9,095 nucleotides of DNA. It comes from UKL13-2 sp031368465. Its GTDB lineage: Bacteria > Pseudomonadota > Gammaproteobacteria > Burkholderiales > Usitatibacteraceae. The position numbers and the translations under genes were made by a program. How positions within the stretch are numbered: position 1 is the first letter of the stretch; each line of letters begins with the position of its first letter. Below, piece after piece: positions 1 to 7,152 of the stretch. The notes below the pieces were generated by a model. The model made no database searches, was not told where the DNA came from, and saw only the letters and a list, made by a program, of their open reading frames with translations. The DNA lies in NCBI GenBank assembly GCA_031368465.1, contig JANMNT010000273.1:1-9095 (forward strand). Direction: 5' to 3'.

Positions 1-341
1 AATGGCATGCGCTTGAGCAGGTTAAATCCCTGAAACACAAAACCGATGGTCTCATTGCGCACCTTGGCAAGTTCATTGTCGGTGAGCTTGGACGTTTCCT
101 TGCCGTTCAAAATGTAGCTGCCACCGGTCGGCGTATCGAGCGCACCGAGAATATTCATCAGCGTTGATTTGCCCGAGCCGGATTGACCCATGATGGCAAC
201 AAACTCACCATGCTTAATGGTCACATTAATGCCGTGCAGCACCGGTGTCTCAACATCAGCCGAGAAATAACTCTTGGTGATGTCGGTCAGCTGAATCAGG
301 TTTTCCGACTTTGCGGACGGATTTTTTACCACGGCATTCAT
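1..341 (-). CDS. macB: MacB-type ABC transporter ATP-binding domain (N-terminal part, cut by window edge)
   Basis: This is the ATPase end of a MacB/LolD-type ABC transporter, which drives export from the periplasm or inner membrane together with a MacA adaptor. The 113 visible residues hold the family's N-terminal signatures: LIQLTDITKSYF, the Walker A motif GQSGSGKST (about residues 52-60), LGALDTPTGG, and the Q-loop region GFVFQGFNLL near the cut. Signature motif, Walker B and any membrane domain lie outside the window, so a full MacB (ATPase fused to a four-helix permease) cannot be told from a stand-alone ATPase. The ATG at 341 is preceded by AAGG (350-353, spacing 8) that overlaps the macA stop codon, and only 10 bp separate the two genes, so they should be translated from one transcript. 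The macA partner upstream makes MacB the best name. Confidence 0.9.
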   Translation of the reverse strand, partial: MNAVVKNPSAKSENLIQLTDITKSYFSADVETPVLHGINVTIKHGEFVAIMGQSGSGKSTLMNILGALDTPTGGSYILNGKETSKLTDNELAKVRNETIGFVFQGFNLLKRMP

Positions 342-349
342 ATGGGCGA

Positions 350-353
350 CCTT
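350..353 (-). promoter_or_regulatory. Ribosome binding site of macB, overlapping the macA stop
   Basis: On the minus strand AAGG lies 8 nt before the ATG at 341 and shares bases with the TAA of macA. This fixes the macB start and suggests translational coupling. Confidence 0.55.
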
Positions 354-1626
354 ATTTTTTGCCTTTGTCCTGCAGGTCGCGGATGACCAGTTCGTCTCCC
401 GCCTTGACATCGCCCGACACCAGCTCCGTATGCTGATTGCTCGCGACGCCGGTGCGAACCGGTATTGGTACCAGTTCATTTTTGTCATTCAGTTTGTAGA
501 CGGTACCGATACCGCGGCGACCGCCGCCGCTTCCGCCACCCGATGGCGGGGTGAGCTGTGCGGCCCGTTCGCCGGTTTTGGCGGGTGCGGCGTCAGCGGC
601 TTTTGGCTCGCCAGATTTGTCGTCCTTCTTTTGCTCTTTGGCATCGTCCTTCTTTTTCTTGCCGTCCTTTTTGTCGTCTTTGGGCGGCTTGAAGCGCAAT
701 GCCGAGGTGGGGATTCGCACCACATCATTGCGTTGCGATGCGACAAAACTGACCTGCGCGGTCATGCCGGGTTTGAGTAATTGGTCTTGATTGGTGGTGT
801 CGACGATTACGTTATAGGTAACGACACCCTGGTTGATGGTCGGGTTCAGGCGCACCAGGCGAATGGCGCCGACAAAATCACGCTCCGGATAGGCATCGAC
901 GTTGAACTTGACCGGCATGCCCTGTTTAACCGTGCCGACGTCGGCCTCGGCGACCGACGTGTCGATTTGCATGGCGTCGAGGCTTTGCGCAATCTGAAAC
1001 AGCGTCGGCGTGTTGAAGCTGGCGGCAACGGTCTGACCGAGATCAATCTTGCGATCGATCACGATTCCGTTGATGGGTGAACGAATAATGGTGTACGAGA
1101 GATTGGTCTTTTCCCGGTCAAGTTGCGACTTCACCTGTGCCACGGTTGCCTTCGCGACATCCAGATCACGGGTGTTTTGTTCGAGCGTGGCATCGGTGAT
1201 AAAGCCCTTGCGGACCAATTCCTGATTGCGTTTCAATGTGCTTTCCGCCAGGCGCAATGATGCCTCGGCAGAGCGCATGTTTGCTTCGAGTTGTGCCAAC
1301 GCCGCTTTAATCAGGGCGGGATCGAGTTCGAGCAACACCTGACCTGCGGTGACCGGCTTGTTGAAATCGGTGTAAAGCTTCACCACCGTACCGGATACCT
1401 GGGTGCCGACGTTGACCACTGTCACGGGGTTGACGGTGCCGTTGGCGGTGATGCGTTGTACCACCGAGCCGGTATCAACAGTGACGGTGCGGTAACGGTC
1501 GGCTTTGGTTTCCTCCTGCTTCTTGCGATATTGCATCGTCCCAGCCGCAACAACAGCGATGAGAATGAGCGGAATCAGTACTTTGAGCCTGAAAACAAAA
1601 CGAGCCAGCGACTTGATGAAATTCAT
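352..1626 (-). CDS. macA: MacA-like periplasmic adaptor (membrane fusion protein) of a MacAB efflux pump
   Basis: Periplasmic adaptor that links a MacB-type inner-membrane ABC transporter to an outer-membrane channel. With the ATG at 1626 the protein has 424 residues: one N-terminal membrane anchor (about 13-30), a split biotinyl-lipoyl domain (about 65-105 and 180-210, with SGTVVKLYTDFNKPVTAGQ and RSPINGIVIDRKIDLGQTV), a coiled-coil hairpin between them (105-175), a beta-barrel (about 215-300, ending LKPGMTAQVSFVA) and a membrane-proximal domain (373-418). The domain order matches MacA. A Lys/Asp-rich then Ala/Pro/Gly-rich stretch (about 312-372) is inserted before the last domain. An in-frame TTG at 1692 would add 22 residues that do not resemble the family, so I prefer 1626, although no clear Shine-Dalgarno sequence precedes it. 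macB follows after 10 bp. The substrate (macrolide, peptide, siderophore or lipid) cannot be read from the sequence. Confidence 0.92.
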   Translation of the reverse strand: MNFIKSLARFVFRLKVLIPLILIAVVAAGTMQYRKKQEETKADRYRTVTVDTGSVVQRITANGTVNPVTVVNVGTQVSGTVVKLYTDFNKPVTAGQVLLELDPALIKAALAQLEANMRSAEASLRLAESTLKRNQELVRKGFITDATLEQNTRDLDVAKATVAQVKSQLDREKTNLSYTIIRSPINGIVIDRKIDLGQTVAASFNTPTLFQIAQSLDAMQIDTSVAEADVGTVKQGMPVKFNVDAYPERDFVGAIRLVRLNPTINQGVVTYNVIVDTTNQDQLLKPGMTAQVSFVASQRNDVVRIPTSALRFKPPKDDKKDGKKKKDDAKEQKKDDKSGEPKAADAAPAKTGERAAQLTPPSGGGSGGGRRGIGTVYKLNDKNELVPIPVRTGVASNQHTELVSGDVKAGDELVIRDLQDKGKK

Positions 1627-1791
1627 TGTGGGGTGCGGTAGGGTGGGCGGAGAAGCGTGCCGCAAAAATCGGCAGCAACATTGATCAAACAATCAGGCGA
1701 GATTTTACTTGGTTTGGGCGGTGCCAACCGAGGGCAAATGACAGCAATGACGCGATTGGGGGATATTTTTCCGCGCTCCATCCGCCAGCCG
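1627..1791. other. Intergenic gap between soxA and macA
   Basis: About 165 bp between the soxA stop and the macA ATG. It must hold any separate macA promoter. On the minus strand TAAAAT (about 1702-1707) could be a -10 box, but no good -35 lies 16-18 bp upstream. An imperfect hairpin (GGTTTGG..CCAACC, about 1710-1728) is present without a T-run. I see no terminator or small gene here. Confidence 0.4.
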
Positions 1792-2700
1792 TCATTGAGT
1801 TGATATTGCGGGGCGAATCGTCAGCCCGTTTGATACGACCGACAGGAAAAATTCGAGGTCGTTATAGGGCGTCGAAAATAGAGGCAAAGGCTCGGCACCG
1901 ACCCGCGCCATGCAGCGTTGAAATTGATGTTGCAGGCTGCGGACACCGCCGCCGGGCTCAACGCGGGGCCATGCCAGCACCTGCCCGACTGCCGGCGAAA
2001 TGCCGGCGCCATCGATGACCTTGCCAGCCTGCAACACATGGCAAGAAACACAGGCAAGGTCCTGTTCTCCGATGCGCCTGGTAAACCAGCCACGGCCGGC
2101 CAAATAGCGGTCGCGCGCGCTGTTTGCACCACCGGCTGCCGGTAGCCGAACATTGAGTTTCTGGCCGACCGACAGACTGCGAATATAGGCGGACAACGCG
2201 CCCATCTTTAACGATTCGCCGGCCTCAATGGTGGCCTCACCCTGCTGGGTCAGGCACTGGTTGATGGCCATTTCCAGCGTGACCACCCGACCTGCAACAG
2301 CGTCAAACTGCGGATAGTTGACCGCAACACGGCGCCCACCATTTGGAAAGCAAGCTGCGATGGTTTTGCCGTTTTTGAGTTTTCGCTCGAACTGTTTTTT
2401 GCCGATCGCCAGAATATCGTTGACGTTGGTGGCGTGCGCGCCACCCAGCGGCGTCACCGACACGCCCGGTGTGAAGCTTGCGCCGCCCAGGCTCCATTCA
2501 TCAACCGGTACGCCCGGCAAACGTTTCTGGATCGCCGCGACGAGCGATGCACGGTCTTGCTCAGGCGTGGGGGCGTCACGCTTGACGCTGTTTGTGACTG
2601 GTTGTGCCCGGACTGACGCAACGCCGACCAGCAATACCAGCATCAGTGTCGCCAGAAGGGTGATATGCCTGGATGGCGATGGACTTGCGCTTGCAATCAC
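1792..2700 (-). CDS. soxA: SoxA, single-heme c-type cytochrome of the thiosulfate-oxidising Sox complex
   Basis: SoxA pairs with SoxX to attach thiosulfate oxidatively to the carrier SoxYZ in the periplasm. Numbered from the GTG at 2700 (302 residues), there is a signal peptide (hydrophobic core ITLLATLMLVLLVGVAS, likely cut after VRA). The N-terminal cytochrome-like domain keeps NGKTIAACFPNGGR and INQC (a Cys117/Cys149 pair) but has no CxxCH. The C-terminal domain has the one heme site CVSCH (217-221), then SPAVGQ, then FQRCM, whose Cys263 sits where the family has the cysteine-persulfide heme ligand. The tail DLEFFLSVVSNGL is typical. The lack of the first heme motif puts it with the monoheme SoxA type. 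The start is uncertain: TTG at 2727 is an alternative and neither has a strong ribosome site. It lies 40 bp or less behind the M48 protease gene, so co-transcription is likely. No soxX, soxYZ or soxB is in the window. Confidence 0.88.
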   Translation of the reverse strand: MIASASPSPSRHITLLATLMLVLLVGVASVRAQPVTNSVKRDAPTPEQDRASLVAAIQKRLPGVPVDEWSLGGASFTPGVSVTPLGGAHATNVNDILAIGKKQFERKLKNGKTIAACFPNGGRRVAVNYPQFDAVAGRVVTLEMAINQCLTQQGEATIEAGESLKMGALSAYIRSLSVGQKLNVRLPAAGGANSARDRYLAGRGWFTRRIGEQDLACVSCHVLQAGKVIDGAGISPAVGQVLAWPRVEPGGGVRSLQHQFQRCMARVGAEPLPLFSTPYNDLEFFLSVVSNGLTIRPAISTQ

Positions 2701-2740
2701 CAGCAACAACTGTTGACGACCGCTCAAGCGCGCCAGCCTG

Positions 2741-4375
2741 TCATTTTGATGTCGTGCCGCCGGCAAATCGATCGCGATCACGATCGCGGTCAAGGTCTGT
2801 GCGTTTTTCGCCCGGTAACAAAGCGCGGTTCTTGTATTCGTTTTTGAGTTCGCGCAGACGTGACTCGGTGCTTGATGCATCATAAAAATCGCCGTCTTTT
2901 GCCTTAAGTGCGATCTCAAGCTGTTCAACTGCGCCCACCAGATTGCCGCGCCGATAATACGATTCGGCGATGGCGCGGTGTTGTGCTTGTTTCTTGCCTT
3001 TACGCTCAAAACATTTTGCTGCCAACTCGTGCAATTTTGGATCGTCATGAATCGATTTTAGACGCTCGTTGGCGAGACTCAGCGCCTCGTCAATCTTGCC
3101 CGCCTGAAAGTGGGCATCAATCAGGCCGAGTGCCAACGCGCGACTGTCGGGAAAACGTTTCGCCGCCTCACGATAGGTGGTGATTGCGGCGTCAAATCGC
3201 CCCTGATTCAGTTGAATTTCAGCGCTCAGGTTTTCAATCCAGGGGTGAATCGAAGGTGCGCTGCGAATGGCCGCCAACTCGCGTTCGGCGCCGGCAAAAT
3301 CCCGCGCCCGCGCCATTGCCATGGCCAACCCATAAACGTCGGCACGGTTGCGCAGCACGGTGCGTTCGGCAATGGCGGCACGAAAAAAAGTGATGGCGTC
3401 GTTGTTGCCCAAACTCATCACCCGCAACTTCGCCTGTGCCAGCCGGTAATCCGGGCTTTCAACATAGGCGCGCAGGGTTTTTTCGCCTTCGTTTGTCAGT
3501 TGATCAATACGGTTTTGCATGTCGGCAATCCGCTCGGTGGTCAGCGGGTGGGTGCGCAGGTAGCCGGGTGCCTTGCCCTCATTGTGCCGGTTGGCACGCA
3601 ACAGGCGGTCAAAAAACCCGACCATACCCTGCGGATCAAAGCCGGCCCGCATCATGATCTGGATGCCGATGCGATCCGCCTCGCGTTCAAAATCACGTGT
3701 GTAATCGAGTTGATTCTGAATCGCCAGCGCCTGGCTGCCGACAATCGCCGCTTCGGTCGCCTGGCCCGCCGAGGCTGAACCGGATCGTGCCGCCAGTACC
3801 GCGGCAGCCAGTGCCGCCAACTGCATGATGCCGCCGGTGCGCTGCCCCATCGCCCCCCTGGATGCATGTCGTTGTGTGACGTGCGAAATCTCATGGCCCA
3901 TCACGCCTGCAAGTTCGGATTCGTTGCGCGAGGCCAAAATCAATCCGGAATGGAATCCGACAAATCCGCCAAGCAGGGCAAACGCATTGATCGAGTCGTC
4001 ATTGAGCACAAAAAATTCAAAATCGCGGCGGTTATCGTTGGTGCTGCCGCGCGATGCGGTGATCAACCGGTTGCCCAATGCGGCAATGTATTCGTTGATT
4101 TCCGGATCCTCAACAAATGCGCGGTCACCGCGCACATCAAGCATAATCCGTTTGCCGATCGCGCGTTCCTGCGGTTCTGTCACCATGGCATCGGACGCAT
4201 CGCCTAGATCCGGCAGACCTTGGGCGTAACCGGCGGGGACGGCTGCGGTATTGGCGGTTAACAACGCAAGAATGACCAGTCTGGCGGTCAATCTCTGCGC
4301 AGTTGAACGCGGCCCGACGGATGTATATCCGAAGGACTGTTCTCGACGCTCGTGCCAACGACAATTTTTCAACAA
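2741..4375 (-). CDS. bepA: BepA/YfgC-like periplasmic M48 metalloprotease with TPR repeats
   Basis: Periplasmic zinc protease and chaperone for outer-membrane protein assembly (LptD and BAM clients in E. coli BepA). Numbered from the TTG at 4375 (544 residues): signal peptide region about 29-52 ending GYAQ, then the M48 domain with HEISH (161-165; zinc ligands His161 and His165, catalytic Glu162) and the third ligand Glu232 in READRIG. A conserved RTHPL carries His276, at the place of the regulatory His246 of E. coli BepA. TPR-like helices follow (about 305-490), then a charged tail with an Asp-Arg repeat. The TTG at 4375 has GGAG 8 nt upstream, but it gives an unusually long n-region. TTG at 4291 would give a conventional signal peptide of about 24 residues but lacks a spaced ribosome site. 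The gene is divergent from moaC and is followed closely by soxA. Confidence 0.92.
   Translation of the reverse strand: MLKNCRWHERREQSFGYTSVGPRSTAQRLTARLVILALLTANTAAVPAGYAQGLPDLGDASDAMVTEPQERAIGKRIMLDVRGDRAFVEDPEINEYIAALGNRLITASRGSTNDNRRDFEFFVLNDDSINAFALLGGFVGFHSGLILASRNESELAGVMGHEISHVTQRHASRGAMGQRTGGIMQLAALAAAVLAARSGSASAGQATEAAIVGSQALAIQNQLDYTRDFEREADRIGIQIMMRAGFDPQGMVGFFDRLLRANRHNEGKAPGYLRTHPLTTERIADMQNRIDQLTNEGEKTLRAYVESPDYRLAQAKLRVMSLGNNDAITFFRAAIAERTVLRNRADVYGLAMAMARARDFAGAERELAAIRSAPSIHPWIENLSAEIQLNQGRFDAAITTYREAAKRFPDSRALALGLIDAHFQAGKIDEALSLANERLKSIHDDPKLHELAAKCFERKGKKQAQHRAIAESYYRRGNLVGAVEQLEIALKAKDGDFYDASSTESRLRELKNEYKNRALLPGEKRTDLDRDRDRDRFAGGTTSK
2768..2791 (-). repeat. Short Asp-Arg coding repeat at the 3' end of bepA
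   Basis: Four Asp-Arg pairs in a row (residues 529-536) are encoded by alternating GAC/GAT and CGC/CGT/CGA codons. The DNA is an imperfect hexamer repeat of GATCGC type, rich in CGATCG palindromes. It sits in the charged tail beyond the TPR region. The copy number could vary between strains by replication slippage. Confidence 0.7.
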
Positions 4376-4383
4376 CGGATGGA

Positions 4384-4387
4384 CTCC
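4384..4387 (-). promoter_or_regulatory. Shine-Dalgarno GGAG upstream of the TTG start of bepA
   Basis: GGAG on the minus strand, 8 nt from the TTG at 4375, is the main argument for the long form of the protease despite its atypical signal peptide. Confidence 0.4.
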
Positions 4388-4404
4388 ACAATGAACATCT
4401 GGTT

Positions 4405-4438
4405 GGATGCTGTAACTCTGAACCAGTTCCCAGCATCC
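4405..4438. repeat. Inverted repeat (possible RNA hairpin or operator) between bepA and moaC
   Basis: GGATGCTG (4405-4412) is the perfect reverse complement of CAGCATCC (4431-4438). Inside it AACT (4414-4417) pairs with AGTT (4425-4428), leaving a 7-nt loop. On the plus strand this folds as a 12-bp stem with a small internal loop, about 50 nt before the moaC start. No T-run follows, so a plain intrinsic terminator is unlikely. A short second stem, CCTG (4437-4440) with CAGG (4447-4450), shares two bases with it and so competes with it. Confidence 0.55.
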
Positions 4439-4488
4439 TGTATTTTCAGGCTACTCAATTGTAACAAGCCACACATGATGGAACTGAT

Positions 4489-4962
4489 ATGACCAAATTG
4501 AATCACTTTGACGATCAAGGCAACGCGCATATGGTCGATGTTGGCAATAAAGCCGAAACCCACCGTGTTGCAGTCGCGGCCGGGGTGATCCAAATGCAGC
4601 CAGAGACGTTTTTGCTGGTCAAATCAGGAACGGCAAAAAAGGGTGACGTGCTTGGTGTTGCGCGCATTGCGGCGATCCAGGCGGCCAAACAGGCGGCCGG
4701 TTTGATCCCGCTGTCTCACCCGATTCCAATCAACAAGGTCGCAATCACCTTCGAGCTTGATGAGAGCAGCAGTACGATCCATTGTCACGCCACCGTCGAA
4801 ACGTTTGGCCGCACTGGTGTGGAAATGGAGGCATTGTGTGCCGCGAGCATCGGGCTGCTGACCATTTACGATATGGTCAAGGCAGTTGATCGTGGCATGG
4901 TGATCAGCAACGTCCGACTGCTGGAAAAACACGGCGGCGCGTCCGGCGATTGGGTGCGTTAA
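4489..4962 (+). CDS. moaC: MoaC, cyclic pyranopterin monophosphate synthase (molybdenum cofactor)
   Basis: MoaC converts the MoaA product (3',8-cyclo-7,8-dihydro-GTP) into cyclic pyranopterin monophosphate, an early cytoplasmic step of molybdenum cofactor synthesis. At 157 residues it has the family's normal length. Visible motifs are MVDVGNKAETHR (15-26), KKGDVLGVARI (50-60), IPLSHPI (73-79), TGVEMEAL (109-116), TIYDMVKAVD (125-134) and KHGGASG near the end. Lys51, His77, Asp128 and Lys131 fall at the same numbers as the active-site residues of E. coli MoaC. Ser76 stands where Cys is common (LCHP). The ATG at 4489 is preceded by ATGGA (4478-4482, spacing 6). No other moa or mob gene is in the window. 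It diverges from bepA and converges on the chromate transporter gene. Confidence 0.96.
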   Translation: MTKLNHFDDQGNAHMVDVGNKAETHRVAVAAGVIQMQPETFLLVKSGTAKKGDVLGVARIAAIQAAKQAAGLIPLSHPIPINKVAITFELDESSSTIHCHATVETFGRTGVEMEALCAASIGLLTIYDMVKAVDRGMVISNVRLLEKHGGASGDWVR

Positions 4963-4973
4963 TTGTTGTCCTG

Positions 4974-6302
4974 CTAAGCCAAAAGACGGGTTGCGGCACC
5001 AATCGCGCCACACGCCAAAATCACCCAGATCACATTGGCCTTGAAACGCAACAAGGCAACGGCTGCGCCGAATGTAATCAGCGCCGCAAACACGTTAAAG
5101 CCGCCTGAAAATGGCGCGGCAGCAGTTGCTTGTGGCCACCATACATGCCACGCAAAAAATAGCGCAAGATTGGCGATCACCCCGACCACCGCCGCGGTAA
5201 TGGCGTTGAGCGGGCCGGCCAGTTGCAGGTTGTCGCGTGTTGACTCGATAAACGGCGCGCCGACCAGAATAAAAACAAACGACGGTAGAAACGTGAAAAA
5301 CGTGACCACACACGCCGCCAGCGCGCCGGACAAAAAGGCATTGCCGCCTGCCACATCATTGGCCACGCCACCAAGGTAACCGACAAAGGCAACCACCATG
5401 ATCAGCGGACCGGGTGTGGTCTCCCCGAGCGCCAGTCCGTCGATCATTTGTTGCGGTGTGAGCCATTGAAATGTCTCGACCGCCCCTTGATAAACGTAAG
5501 GCAACACCGCATAGGCGCCGCCAAAGGTCAGCAGGGCGGCTTTGGTGAAAAACCAACCCATTTGGCTGAGCGTCGATTGTGCGCCACCATTTATCACCAA
5601 TCCAGCCATCGCAATGACCCAAAGCGCCAGACCGATTGCTGCGAACATTGCCATGCGAGACCAGCGGAATTGTGCATGTGCCGGCACCGGCGTATCGTCA
5701 TCGATCAACGCCGGGGCAGTTCCGGCATGGTTTGGTGCGTGCCCGCCGCCGGCGGCGAATGCGCCGGGGATCATGCGCCCACCCAGCCAGCCGAGCAGGG
5801 CTGCGGTGGCAACAATGGCGGGGAATGGCACGTCAAACGCAAAGATGGCGACAAATGCCGCAACAGCAATGGCAATCAACCAGCCATTGCGCAGGGTGCG
5901 ACCGCCGATGCGCCATGCGGCCTGCAACACGATTGCGGTGACGGCAGGCTTGATGCCGCCAAAAATGGCCTGCACCAGTGGCAGATCGCCAAACGTGACG
6001 TAGATCCACGACAACCCAATCAGAATCACCAATGACGGCAACACAAACAAACCGCCGGCGATGATCCCGCCGATGGTGCCGTGCATCAGCCAGCCCAGAT
6101 AGGTCGCTAGTTGTTGCGCTTCGGGGCCGGGTAACACCATGCAGTAATTTAATGCGTGCAAGAAGCGCTTTTCGGAAATCCAACGGCGCACCTCAACCAA
6201 CTCACGATGCATGATGGCGATTTGTCCGGCAGGCCCGCCGAACGAGATCATGCCGAGTTTGAGCCAGAAGCGAAATGCAAGCGCGGGCGAAATTGCGCTC
6301 AT
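4974..6302 (-). CDS. chrA: ChrA-family chromate/oxyanion transporter (two-domain CHR protein)
   Basis: Inner-membrane transporter of the CHR superfamily, whose characterised members export chromate. This 442-residue protein has both homologous CHR halves. The N-terminal half holds GMISFGGPAGQIA (17-29) and PGPEAQQLATYLGW (58-71). The C-terminal half holds LLTFGGAYAVLPYV (257-270) and GETTPGPL (293-300). A polar linker (about 182-212) joins them, and hydrophobic helices fill both. The ATG at 6302 overlaps by ATGA the stop of the rhodanese-ChrB gene, indicating translational coupling in a two-gene operon. The family and the ChrB partner make chromate the first guess for the substrate. Sulfate, tungstate or another oxyanion is possible, since many CHR proteins are uncharacterised. 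It ends 11 bp from the convergent moaC. Confidence 0.93.
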   Translation of the reverse strand: MSAISPALAFRFWLKLGMISFGGPAGQIAIMHRELVEVRRWISEKRFLHALNYCMVLPGPEAQQLATYLGWLMHGTIGGIIAGGLFVLPSLVILIGLSWIYVTFGDLPLVQAIFGGIKPAVTAIVLQAAWRIGGRTLRNGWLIAIAVAAFVAIFAFDVPFPAIVATAALLGWLGGRMIPGAFAAGGGHAPNHAGTAPALIDDDTPVPAHAQFRWSRMAMFAAIGLALWVIAMAGLVINGGAQSTLSQMGWFFTKAALLTFGGAYAVLPYVYQGAVETFQWLTPQQMIDGLALGETTPGPLIMVVAFVGYLGGVANDVAGGNAFLSGALAACVVTFFTFLPSFVFILVGAPFIESTRDNLQLAGPLNAITAAVVGVIANLALFFAWHVWWPQATAAAPFSGGFNVFAALITFGAAVALLRFKANVIWVILACGAIGAATRLLA

Positions 6303-7138
6303 GCCTTGGCCTTGAACAAGTCGGCATTGTGGATTTCAGATTGCGCCGATTTTAGCCACGCATAAAGCGCGTCATAAACGATCATTCCCTGTGCGAGCAT
6401 GTCGAGGTCATTTTTATACAGCGCTGACAGGCCCAGCGAGACGGCCAATAAGCCGGGCGAATGTGGTGTGAGTTCGGGGTGTCCGGTATCCGCGCCGCGG
6501 ACAATTTTTGCCAATTCGTTGAGCGCCGCATCCTCGATCGCGAAGTCATCGATCAGCGCGTCGAACGTACAGCGTTCGGCATCCTTTCCGCGGTGCGTAA
6601 ATGTGACGCCGGGAACGTCATATGGAATCGCGTTCAGAGCCTTTGCGTCATGCAAGACAGCTGACGCCGGCACATACAAGAACTCGGCATTTGGATCGAT
6701 AAACCGGCGGATCAGCCAAGGGCAGGCAACACGATCAATCTTGGGTCGCTCGCGCGTGATCCAACGTGACGGCACGTGCGGGGCAGATGGTACGGAGCAG
6801 GCGGTATTTTTCTTGATCGTCATGCCGTGATGTGCTTTCCACGCTTCAATGCCGCCTTCGAGAAAAAACGCCTGCATATTCGCGTTGCGCAGTGCGGCAC
6901 AGACGTTTTTACTGATCTCGTGGCCGTGCACACAATAAACAACGATTTCGCGCTGTGTCGGCAAATATTTGAGCCAGTCTGTGACGGCAAACGGGTCCCG
7001 CCAGGTGGCACCGGCAATCATGACCGGGTCGACGGCAAAGGCCTGGTCACGGCGTACGTCGACAATCAACGGTTGATGTGCCGAACCCAAACGGGCGGCA
7101 AGTGGAGCAACGACAATAGGGTGAGCGATGGTGTCCAT
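6299..7138 (-). CDS. Rhodanese domain fused to ChrB C-terminal (chromate resistance) domain
   Basis: A 279-residue cytoplasmic fusion with no signal peptide. Residues about 1-105 are a rhodanese (sulfurtransferase) domain: LIVDVRR, then YCVHGHEIS with Cys69 as the persulfide-forming residue, then FLEGGIEAW. Residues about 128-265 match the ChrB C-terminal (Chrome_Resist) domain: RERPKIDRVACPWLIRRFIDP, FTHRGKDAERCTFDALI and VYDALYAWLK. Characterised full-length ChrB proteins sense chromate and control chrA; here the usual N-terminal DNA-binding part is replaced by the rhodanese. Direct promoter binding is therefore unlikely, and a role in thiol or persulfide chemistry linked to the transporter is my inference. 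AAAAGGA lies 7 nt before the ATG at 7138, and the 3' end overlaps chrA by 4 bp. The symbol chrB is avoided because the architecture differs. Confidence 0.9.
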   Translation of the reverse strand: MDTIAHPIVVAPLAARLGSAHQPLIVDVRRDQAFAVDPVMIAGATWRDPFAVTDWLKYLPTQREIVVYCVHGHEISKNVCAALRNANMQAFFLEGGIEAWKAHHGMTIKKNTACSVPSAPHVPSRWITRERPKIDRVACPWLIRRFIDPNAEFLYVPASAVLHDAKALNAIPYDVPGVTFTHRGKDAERCTFDALIDDFAIEDAALNELAKIVRGADTGHPELTPHSPGLLAVSLGLSALYKNDLDMLAQGMIVYDALYAWLKSAQSEIHNADLFKAKA

Positions 7139-7145
7139 GGAATCG

Positions 7146-7152
7146 TCCTTTT
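7146..7152 (-). promoter_or_regulatory. Strong ribosome binding site of the rhodanese-ChrB gene
   Basis: AAAAGGA on the minus strand, 7 nt before the ATG at 7138, is the clearest Shine-Dalgarno sequence in the window and fixes that start. Confidence 0.75.

Noticed and set aside
352..1692. Start of macA at TTG 1692
   Set aside because: The added 22 residues precede the normal MNFIK start with its membrane anchor, contain three adjacent cysteines atypical of the family, and have no Shine-Dalgarno sequence.
2741..3048. An N-terminal extension of soxA by 116 residues into the bepA gene
   Set aside because: The frame stays open upstream, but the extra residues look like an off-frame reading of bepA, have no family similarity, and would bury the signal peptide inside the protein.
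3110..3778. Open frame of 222 codons on the plus strand, antisense to bepA
   Set aside because: It mirrors the strongly supported protease frame, shows no motif of its own, and is explained by the codon bias of the real gene.
4405..4438. Moco riboswitch before moaC
   Set aside because: The hairpin is too short and lacks the multi-stem layout of that riboswitch, and the gene behind it is moaC alone rather than a moaA-led operon.
5448..6035. Open frame of 195 codons on the plus strand, antisense to chrA
   Set aside because: Rich in Cys, His, Arg and Gln in the way expected of a reversed membrane-protein gene; no recognisable domain and no ribosome site.
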